From positions 1 to 5,699 of the forward strand of contig CADCPP010000057.1 in the NCBI GenBank assembly GCA_902803355.1: a DNA stretch of 5,699 bases. Direction: 5' to 3'. A program made the position numbers and the translations under genes. Each line of letters opens with the position of its first letter. The first letter of the stretch is position 1. The notes under the pieces were generated by a model, which ran no database searches, had not been told where the DNA came from, and was given only the letters and a program-made list of their open reading frames with translations. This document shows positions 1-4,448 of the stretch, in pieces. Source of the stretch: an uncultured Lachnospiraceae bacterium (lineage in GTDB: Bacteria > Bacillota > Clostridia > Lachnospirales > Lachnospiraceae).

Positions 1-153
1 ATGGGTAAGCTAACTTATCGTCTTGACTCAAGAAGAAATGGTGGATGCCCCATTCTTGCAGTAGGAATAAGAAAGGAATGTGTTGAGGGTTATGGCAGAC
101 TTACAGAGTACTATAACAGACTTGCAGAACTTCGTTCAGGGGAAGAAGTATAA
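1..153 (+). CDS. Small hypothetical protein, probably mobile-element derived (possibly 5'-truncated by the window)
   Basis: A 50-codon ORF begins with ATG at the first base of the window and ends with TAA at 151-153. I do not recognise the product. It is hydrophilic, with no membrane segment, and its second half (VEGYGRLTEYYNRLAELR) looks like a short amphipathic helix. Codons are AT-richer than in the genes on the right and include several AGA arginines. Its end overlaps the methyltransferase fragment (start 92) in another frame; such compact overlap is common in phage and integrative-element gene strings. No ribosome binding site can be checked because the window begins at the ATG, so this may be the 3' part of a longer gene. 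Confidence 0.4.
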   Translation: MGKLTYRLDSRRNGGCPILAVGIRKECVEGYGRLTEYYNRLAELRSGEEV

Positions 154-226
154 TACGATTTATGCTGATCCCCCTTGGCAATTTCAAAACAGAACAGGCA
201 AGGTATGCCAGCCCCACAACGACTGA
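92..226 (+). pseudogene. Truncated MT-A70-family adenine methyltransferase, N-terminal fragment
   Basis: The 44-codon frame starts at ATG 92 and reads through TIYADPPWQFQNRTGKV (155-205) to a TGA at 224-226. DPPW is the catalytic motif IV of MT-A70-type N6-adenine methyltransferases, and the surrounding YADPPWxFxNRTGKV is the usual N-terminal context in phage and integrative-element members. Complete members are roughly 170-230 residues and continue with several more conserved blocks. Here recognisable similarity stops right after GKV and nothing resumes in any frame downstream, so the enzyme cannot be active. Whether a deletion, a recombination joint or the end of an integrated element removed the rest cannot be told from the window. 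The start at 92 is the only ATG in this frame after an upstream stop; a GAGGG lies only a few bases before it. Confidence 0.7.
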
Positions 227-262
227 GAACTGTTACCACTTCAACAATAAGACAAAAAAAGA

Positions 263-308
263 AAACGGCAGGAAGATCGCATTCGCACTGCATGACTTTC
301 TGCCGTTT
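263..308. repeat. Inverted repeat, 13-bp stem with 20-nt loop
   Basis: Arms 263-275 (AAACGGCAGGAAG) and 296-308 (CTTTCTGCCGTTT) are complementary except for one position that forms a G-U pair in the RNA. Read on the minus strand, the hairpin is followed by a pyrimidine tract containing seven Ts (254-260), so it could terminate minus-strand transcription. The 20-nt loop is long for an intrinsic terminator. It lies in the gene-poor stretch between the methyltransferase fragment and the tRNA. Confidence 0.45.
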
Positions 309-356
309 GTCTCTGAAGGCTGAGGTAACTAGGGTAACTCGGCCCAAAAATGCTTG

Positions 357-381
357 AAAACCGTTGTGCCGCAACGGTTTT
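357..381 (-). terminator. Rho-independent terminator behind tRNA-Ala (symmetrical, could act both ways)
   Basis: AAAACCGTTG (357-366) and CAACGGTTTT (372-381) form a perfect 10-bp stem around the loop TGCCG. On the minus strand it begins six bases after the tRNA 3' end, with the GC part of the stem followed by TTTT and, a little later, a second T run (346-350). The A-tract/T-tract symmetry means it could also stop + strand transcripts coming from the left. Confidence 0.8.
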
Positions 382-386
382 CGGCG

Positions 387-459
387 TGGAGCATAGGGGG
401 ATCGAACCCCTGACCTCAAGATTGCGAACCTTGCGCTCTCCCAGCTGAGCTAATACCCC
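387..459 (-). tRNA. tRNA-Ala, anticodon CGC
   Basis: The minus strand from 459 to 387 folds into a complete 73-nt cloverleaf. The 7-bp acceptor stem is GGGGTAT paired with ATGCTCC. The D arm is GCTC/GAGC with the GG pair in its loop. The anticodon stem is CAAGG/TCTTG with loop TTCGCAA (anticodon CGC, reading GCG). There is a 5-nt variable loop, and the T arm carries TTCGATC. The third acceptor pair is G-U, the G3:U70 identity element of alanine tRNAs, which supports the assignment independently of the anticodon. The discriminator base is A. The following bases are CGCC, so CCA is not encoded and must be added by nucleotidyltransferase. It has its own promoter just upstream and a terminator just downstream. 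Confidence 0.96.
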
Positions 460-471
460 GGAGCAACAGTG

Positions 472-499
472 ATTATATCACAAGAATCGGAAAGTGCAA
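472..499 (-). promoter_or_regulatory. SigA-type promoter for tRNA-Ala
   Basis: On the minus strand, TTGCAC (494-499) and a perfect TATAAT (472-477) are separated by 16 bp, with a TGn extended -10 just before TATAAT. The expected start point is about 465, a few bases before the tRNA 5' end, which fits a short 5' leader removed by RNase P. Confidence 0.8.
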
Positions 500-533
500 G
501 CGTTTTTTTCAAGTTGCCCAGAAAAATGTCAAA

Positions 534-1046
534 TCATTCCTCCGGCTTGTTTTTTCCCCGCAGCAGCATGATGATCCCGATGATCGTAGAGATCACGGTC
601 GCCACATCAAAGGCAAAGGATGTGTAATTTTTGATCGAAATGTCGTAAATGGCAAATAAGGTCTGTCCGAAAATGATCACGAGCTTCAGGACCTTCGTGT
701 CCCTGGTATCCATCATGAGGGTAAAGCTGCCCGCCGCAAGAAAGGGCAGCCAGCCGAGCAGCCCCATCTGATTAAAGAAGGCGGTGATGGCCGCCTGCAC
801 GGCGAGAAAGCCCAGTTTGACAGGCAGGGTCAGTCGGAATCTCAGGCTGTACAGATTCCGGATGATGCTGATGATATTGGAGATCGCCGCGGTGACTCCG
901 CCCAGCATCAGATGCGAGATCGTCAGGATGATCCACTGAACGCACTGCGTCAGCAGGATCTTTTTTCGTTCCCGGATCAGGCCGATCGCTACCATCAGGA
1001 GGCAGCCGGCAAGGGAAATGATATTGGCCAGAACAATAGGGTTCAT
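534..1046 (-). CDS. YgjV-like (imp-YgjV type) multi-spanning inner membrane protein
   Basis: This is a 170-residue, strongly hydrophobic protein with about six to seven predicted membrane segments (roughly residues 3-24, 31-50, 52-66, 76-93, 95-112, 119-136 and 143-163) and a charged C-terminal tail, RGKNKPEE. The block LTQCVQWIILTISHLMLGG (32-50), followed by N57 and IIRN (61-64), resembles the conserved Q..HxxLG..N..RN pattern of the YgjV inner membrane family, whose E. coli member is of similar length. The biochemical function of that family is unknown. I chose ATG 1046 because it overlaps the stop of the reverse transcriptase as ATGA, a classic translational-coupling arrangement, and an AAGAAGAA purine run precedes it. 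An in-frame ATG at 1070 would add eight residues. The coupling implies co-production with the RT, so this is the likely membrane partner or effector. No hairpin terminator follows, so transcripts may continue into the tRNA. Confidence 0.8.
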   Translation of the reverse strand: MNPIVLANIISLAGCLLMVAIGLIRERKKILLTQCVQWIILTISHLMLGGVTAAISNIISIIRNLYSLRFRLTLPVKLGFLAVQAAITAFFNQMGLLGWLPFLAAGSFTLMMDTRDTKVLKLVIIFGQTLFAIYDISIKNYTSFAFDVATVISTIIGIIMLLRGKNKPEE

Positions 1047-2290
1047 GAGTTCTTCTTTCTGTAAGGCCACGGCGTGCCGGGAGAGGCTTCTTCCTGTTCC
1101 CGGAAGCTGTAGTATTTATGGACCAGGCTTTCCCAGCCGAGCGCCCTGATATCTTCATAGCGGAGGTTAAAGCGGGCCTTCGTGCGGGTTCCGGTGATCA
1201 GAAAGCGGATGCAGTCAACGGCATAGGCATCGATCTCCTTCAGGCTCTCCGTCGTGTTGATCACAGAGAAAAACCAGGCGCTCCAGGTAAGCTCGTTATC
1301 GCCGCTGTTTTCCATCAGCTTCCGCTTGAAAATGCGGATGAAGGCTTTGGCCGCCCTCTTCCCTTCAAGGCCGTTTCGTTTGCTCCAGCGGGCAAGCGCG
1401 CGCGTCTTGCGGCGCATCTTGGCCTTCAGCTTCACGATGGTGGCGGGTGCGATGTCGATCACGCCGTCCCTGTAGGAAAAGCCGAGAAAGGTCCAGCCAT
1501 CCTCCGGCGCGAACAGTTCTTCCTTGTCCGGATTCACTTCGAGGCCGGCTTCCTTCAGGAAGCTTCGGATCGTCTCCGCATGCGCCGTCACCTCTTCCCG
1601 GCTGTCTCCGAAAACGATGATGTCGTCCGAATAGCGGGCATAGGGGATGCCGCGCTGCGCAAAGATCTCGTCCAGATCCTTCAGATAGAGATTCGCGTAG
1701 AAAGAGGCGATCGGTGTTCCGGCCATGATGCCTTTTTCCTCCGTGACCCTCTCTTCTCCGTCCAGCACCTCCGGTTCCTCCAGAAGTGAGGCCAGAAAAG
1801 CATAGAGCTTCGGATCATCTGCCAGCACTTCCTGCAGCTGCGGCAGCAGGTGCGGGACCGGCACGGAATTGAAATAGTTGTGGATGTCCGCTTTATAGGC
1901 AAAGGCCCTGCTGATCCCTTTGGTATGCATCAGCTTCCGCACAGCATCCTTTGCCGAGCGGCCGGGGCGGAAGGAATACAGACCGTCCGTAAAAAGGCCG
2001 TCATATTTGCGGAGAAGCAGCCAGGTGAGAAGCTTGATCACCATATTTTCCGCAGGCGGATAAATGTACACGGTGCGCTTCTTCTGCGAATGCATCTTGC
2101 TGATGACCGCGCGCCTTGGCAGCGGAAAGCGCCCGCCCTCCGCGATCCTCTGCGTGACCGGAAGCCAGGCCTTTTCATTGATAAAGCGTCTTAAGTCTTC
2201 AGTGTCTGCCCGCGGGATAATCAGCGAGGTCCTGTAACGGTAAAAGGCCTCCCAGACAGCCTGATCGGACAGCTTTTCCAAAAGGGACAT
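1043..2290 (-). CDS. Reverse transcriptase of retron/group II-like type, unassigned subgroup
   Basis: A 415-residue RNA-directed DNA polymerase. RT blocks appear in order: basic motif 2 region KKRTVYIYP (70-78), GLYSFRPGRSAKDAV (103-117), motif A KADIHNYFNSV (133-143) with catalytic D135, motif B GIMAGTPIASFYANLYL (187-203), motif C YARYSDDIIVF (217-227) with catalytic D222 and D223, motif D around FLKEAGLEVNPDK (244-256) and motif E WTFLGF (266-271). A basic thumb region follows (280-330), then a C-terminal domain (332-395) of unknown role. No integrase, protease, RNase H or HNH domain is visible. Motif B lacks the PQG of group II intron enzymes. Start ATG 2290 is set by a strong AAGGAGGG; the open frame runs on to 2443 but crosses the structured leader. 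The leader, the downstream membrane protein and the absence of intron domain V next to the stop suggest a retron- or DRT-like defence RT rather than a mobile intron. Catalytic competence is visible; the role is inferred. Confidence 0.88.
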   Translation of the reverse strand: MSLLEKLSDQAVWEAFYRYRTSLIIPRADTEDLRRFINEKAWLPVTQRIAEGGRFPLPRRAVISKMHSQKKRTVYIYPPAENMVIKLLTWLLLRKYDGLFTDGLYSFRPGRSAKDAVRKLMHTKGISRAFAYKADIHNYFNSVPVPHLLPQLQEVLADDPKLYAFLASLLEEPEVLDGEERVTEEKGIMAGTPIASFYANLYLKDLDEIFAQRGIPYARYSDDIIVFGDSREEVTAHAETIRSFLKEAGLEVNPDKEELFAPEDGWTFLGFSYRDGVIDIAPATIVKLKAKMRRKTRALARWSKRNGLEGKRAAKAFIRIFKRKLMENSGDNELTWSAWFFSVINTTESLKEIDAYAVDCIRFLITGTRTKARFNLRYEDIRALGWESLVHKYYSFREQEEASPGTPWPYRKKNS

Positions 2291-2295
2291 AACAT

Positions 2296-2303
2296 CCCTC
2301 CTT
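2296..2303 (-). promoter_or_regulatory. Ribosome binding site of the reverse transcriptase
   Basis: AAGGAGGG on the minus strand leaves a 6-nt spacer between AGGAGG and ATG 2290. It is the reason for preferring this start over ATG codons up to 2443, whose extra residues would be encoded by the structured leader and are low in complexity (Arg/Ala/Glu-rich). Confidence 0.85.
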
Positions 2304-2318
2304 CTCCGTGCGTCATCT

Positions 2319-2332
2319 GCCGAAGCTTCGGC
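2319..2332. repeat. 14-bp perfect palindrome in the RT leader
   Basis: GCCGAAGCTTCGGC is its own reverse complement and can form a 5-bp stem with an AGCT tetraloop. It sits about 15 bases upstream of the RT ribosome binding site. It could be a protein operator or an RNA hairpin that tunes RT translation; the sequence does not decide which. Confidence 0.5.
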
Positions 2333-2353
2333 TTCTGCACGCTTTTCGGGTAC

Positions 2354-2489
2354 AAAAAAGCAGAAAGAGAAAGCATTAAAGCCCGGAGGATTCCGGGGTG
2401 TACCAGACCGTACACGGCTAAGCTGCCTGCGAAGCTTCATCAAAAGCCGTGCCGGGTCCGCCGCAGGCGCCGGGCATTCTCTTTCTGCT
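2354..2489 (-). ncRNA. Candidate structured RNA upstream of the reverse transcriptase (retron/DRT-like ncRNA)
   Basis: Between the upstream gene and the RT, the minus strand encodes a region of about 136 nt closed by a perfect 13-bp long-range stem: AGCAGAAAGAGAA (2489-2477) with TTCTCTTTCTGCT (2371-2359). It ends in six Ts (2359-2354), like an intrinsic terminator. Inside lie a 7-bp helix GCCTGCG/CGCAGGC (2425-2431 with 2462-2468), a hairpin GTGTAC/GTACAC with a 6-nt loop (2398-2415), and a hairpin CCCGGA/TCCGGG with a 4-nt loop (2382-2397). One arm of the latter can instead pair as GCCCGG/CCGGGC (2381-2386 with 2470-2475), extending the closing stem. End-pairing repeats directly 5' of an RT gene are the layout of retron msr-msd RNAs and are also reminiscent of DRT-associated ncRNAs. 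Pairing was read by eye and no known RNA family was recognised. Confidence 0.6.
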
Positions 2490-2490
2490 C

Positions 2491-2515
2491 AAAACGGGGC
2501 AGAGCCCCTGGTTTT
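2491..2515 (-). terminator. GC-rich hairpin after the 177-aa gene, weak terminator or first hairpin of the RT leader
   Basis: GGGGC (2496-2500) and GCCCC (2504-2508) pair around an AGA loop. The stem extends through AAAAC/GTTTT (2491-2495 with 2511-2515) past a two-base bulge. On the minus strand it starts 14 bases after the stop of the upstream gene and ends in GTTTTGAG. The short T run makes it a weak terminator, so partial read-through into the RNA and RT is plausible. Confidence 0.5.
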
Positions 2516-2528
2516 GCGAATCGTGCGA

Positions 2529-3062
2529 TCAGCGATCCAGCGCCTCGCGGATCCTGCCGGTCACGTAGCTGCGGGCATTCCACCAGCCCTGATCGCTGCA
2601 GTTCGTGTAGAAACGCAGATACGGGATGCCTTCCCGCTGCGTTTCGCGCCGAAGTGCCTGCGCATCACAGCTCTTCTTCATCAGTTCAACAACAAGCTTC
2701 TTGCTGCCGCCCTTTGAGAAGGTGTAGATATCCGAGGAATAATACTTCGGATGGCTCAGCATAAAGCTGTATTCTGAGAATTCTTCGTTGAAAATTTTCT
2801 CAAAATATTCTTTATATGTGCCCTTAAAGTCAAACTGGTTCTCATCCTTCGGCATGATCTCGCCCCAGAGGGCATCGGATCGTTCTTCTGCTGCCTCCTG
2901 CACGGGAGCAGCGGGTGCGGCAGGTTTTTCTGCGGAAGACTTCGGCGTATCGGCCTTTTCGGCCTCCTTCATGATCTCCCTGACCTTCTTTTCCGCATCA
3001 TCCATCACGCTCTTCAGCGCGGAGCTTGCATTATTTCCCAATAACTTTGACAGTAGACCCAT
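2529..3062 (-). CDS. Hypothetical protein with coiled N-terminus and conserved-looking C-terminal domain
   Basis: A 177-residue soluble protein with no signal peptide or membrane segment; function not recognised. Residues 1-37 form an amphipathic, partly coiled-coil region (MGLLSKLLGNN, then DDAEKKVREIMKEAEK). Residues 38-60 are an Ala/Pro/Glu-rich linker. Residues 72-177 form a compact domain with YKEYFEKIF (83-91), SSDIYTF (109-115), KKLVVELMKK (121-130), a basic helix with RRE (138-140), GIPYLRFY (145-152) and a WW pair (160-161). The order Asp111, then a beta-strand-like VVEL with E126 and K129, then arginines before GIPYLRFY faintly recalls PD-(D/E)XK folds of the Vsr/DUF559 kind, but the ExK spacing is not canonical, so nuclease activity is only a guess. 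Start ATG 3062 has AGGAG seven bases upstream and a promoter at 3099-3126. It lies directly upstream of the RT leader on the same strand. Confidence 0.8.
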   Translation of the reverse strand: MGLLSKLLGNNASSALKSVMDDAEKKVREIMKEAEKADTPKSSAEKPAAPAAPVQEAAEERSDALWGEIMPKDENQFDFKGTYKEYFEKIFNEEFSEYSFMLSHPKYYSSDIYTFSKGGSKKLVVELMKKSCDAQALRRETQREGIPYLRFYTNCSDQGWWNARSYVTGRIREALDR

Positions 3063-3098
3063 GGCAGTACTCCTTTCACCGATGGTATTCTTTGGTTA

Positions 3099-3126
3099 AT
3101 TATACCGAATAAACCTGCTGTTGCAA
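3099..3126 (-). promoter_or_regulatory. SigA-type promoter of the 177-aa gene (and possibly the RT cassette)
   Basis: On the minus strand, TTGCAA (3121-3126) and a perfect TATAAT (3099-3104) are separated by 16 bp, giving a short 5' UTR before the AGGAG and ATG 3062. I see no comparable promoter between 2500 and 2530, so this one may also supply the RT leader, RT and YgjV-like gene by read-through. Confidence 0.75.
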
Positions 3127-3159
3127 AGCTTTTTTTTACACCTGGCATTTTTGCAAAGC
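3121..3159. repeat. Short direct repeat TTGCAAAGC, two copies 30 bp apart
   Basis: TTGCAAAGC occurs at 3121-3129 and 3151-3159, the first copy overlapping the -35 of the promoter. A spacing of about three helical turns would suit a dimeric regulator bound on one face of the DNA, but two 9-bp copies may also be chance. Confidence 0.35.
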
Positions 3160-3176
3160 AGAAGGCTGCCCATGCC

Positions 3177-4448
3177 TCAGTTTTCTTCCTCTGCTTTCCG
3201 GTCCACATGAATCTCGACCTGCTCCACGATGGGCCCCTGGACCGACATGACCTTCACATGCAGTGTGTCATAGTCAAAGCTGTCGCCGGCTTCGGGGAAG
3301 CGGTTCAGCTGCTCCGTGACCCATCCGCTGACCGTGGTATACTCGCTTTCGAAATCCTTCGGTTCGTACCCGATCACCTCAAAAGCGTCTTCAATATTGA
3401 GGTCGCCCTCCACCAGGAAGGTGTCCTGGCTCAATTCCTTGTAATCCTGCTCCACTTCGTCGGTCTCGTCGTAGATCTCGCCCACGATCTCCTCCAGGAT
3501 ATCCTCCGTCGTGAGGATGCCCATGGTGCCGCCGTACTCATCCAGGACCACCGCCATGTTCGTGCGGTTTTCCCTGAACTCCTGCAGGATCTCCTTGGCC
3601 GGCTTGGTCATGTGGACAAAGACCGGTTCGACCAGCATGCTCTCCACGTCCACCGTCTCTTCCATCAGGACCGCCTTCATCAGCTGCTTGGTCGGCAGGA
3701 TGCCGATGATGTGATCGATATTTTCCCGGTAGACCGGAATGCGCGAGCAGCTCATGGCATCGGCATCAGCCAGCAGTTCTTCCAGGGGATCGTCGATGTC
3801 GTAGGCAATCATATCCACGCGGGGGATCAGGATGTCGCGCGCCGTGATATCGGAAAAGCCGATCGCCGACTTGATCAGTTCACCCTCCGACTCACTGATG
3901 ACGCCCTCTTCCTGGATGCTGTCCACCACAAGTTCCAGCTCCTCGTCCGTCATGTCCGGGATCTCTTCCTTCGGGGTCCAGAGGGGCGACAGCGCCTTAA
4001 CAAGGCCGCCGACCACGATCACTATGGGCTTGAACAGCTTCATGAAGAAGCGGAGAAGGCCCGATCCGGACAGCGTGAGAGAATTGGCGTGATCCGCCGC
4101 GAGAAGCTTCGGGAATATCTCGCCGAAGATCAGAAGAAGCAGGGTCGCGATGCCGCTCGCGATCAGTTCCGCGTTGGTATTGTCCTTGAAATAATGGCCG
4201 GTGCACAGCAGGGTCACCACGGAGGTCGCCGCAATGTTCACCAGGTCGTTGCCTACAAGGATCGTGGAGATCGCGTGGACATAGTCGTCAATGATGCTCT
4301 GCGCGCGCACGGCTTTTTTGTCGCCGTCATCGGCAAGCGATTTGATGCGGGCCTTGTTTGCCTGTGCAAAGGCGATCTCCGTCGAGGAGAAAAAGGCCGA
4401 AAGCGCGATCAGGAAGATCACAAGAAGAATCAGAAGGGGAACGTTCAT
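3177..4448 (-). CDS. CNNM/CBS/CorC_HlyC domain membrane protein (HlyC/CorC family, putative divalent-cation transporter)
   Basis: A 423-residue, full-length member of the HlyC/CorC (CNNM) family, whose studied relatives act in Mg2+ export or homeostasis; substrate and direction here are inferred. The N-terminal CNNM/DUF21 membrane domain (about 1-190) has helices near 3-24, 60-82, 94-113 and 128-153 and family motifs SSTEIAFA (21-28), GNDLVNIAAT (66-75) and FGEIFPK (108-114). A linker follows, rich in acidic residues (160-190). The CBS pair (about 205-328) carries IPRVDM (208-213), SRIPVY (235-240) and DEYGGTMGILTTEDILEEI (303-321). The C-terminal CorC_HlyC domain (about 338-417) includes GWVTEQLNRFPEAGD (375-389). 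Start ATG 4448 overlaps the stop of the upstream paralogue as ATGA, so the two are translationally coupled and very likely work together, perhaps as a heterodimer. I see no strong terminator between its stop and the next promoter. Confidence 0.93.
   Translation of the reverse strand: MNVPLLILLVIFLIALSAFFSSTEIAFAQANKARIKSLADDGDKKAVRAQSIIDDYVHAISTILVGNDLVNIAATSVVTLLCTGHYFKDNTNAELIASGIATLLLLIFGEIFPKLLAADHANSLTLSGSGLLRFFMKLFKPIVIVVGGLVKALSPLWTPKEEIPDMTDEELELVVDSIQEEGVISESEGELIKSAIGFSDITARDILIPRVDMIAYDIDDPLEELLADADAMSCSRIPVYRENIDHIIGILPTKQLMKAVLMEETVDVESMLVEPVFVHMTKPAKEILQEFRENRTNMAVVLDEYGGTMGILTTEDILEEIVGEIYDETDEVEQDYKELSQDTFLVEGDLNIEDAFEVIGYEPKDFESEYTTVSGWVTEQLNRFPEAGDSFDYDTLHVKVMSVQGPIVEQVEIHVDRKAEEEN

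Noticed and set aside
175..357. 60-codon + strand ORF after the methyltransferase fragment, considered as a frameshifted continuation (PAPQRLR resembles APEHKRL)
   Set aside because: The similarity covers only a few residues and nothing of the later MT-A70 blocks follows; the stretch is better read as non-coding.
111..419. 102-codon minus-strand ORF running across the tRNA 3' end and the terminator
   Set aside because: It starts inside tRNA-Ala, crosses the terminator hairpin and has no homology features.
1118..1789. 223-codon + strand ORF opposite the RT gene
   Set aside because: Antisense shadow of an RT with intact motifs; the translated product has no family features.
2291..2443. N-terminal extension of the reverse transcriptase to the ATG at 2443
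   Set aside because: The extra 51 residues are encoded by the structured leader and are Arg/Ala/Glu-rich without family resemblance; the strong AAGGAGGG before ATG 2290 decides the start.
1043..2490. Group II intron with maturase
   Set aside because: No intron-type ends or domain V are visible, motif B lacks PQG, and the RT stop overlaps another gene instead of being followed by ribozyme domains.
1043..3062. Diversity-generating retroelement
   Set aside because: I found no template/variable repeat pair and no C-type-lectin-like target gene in the window.
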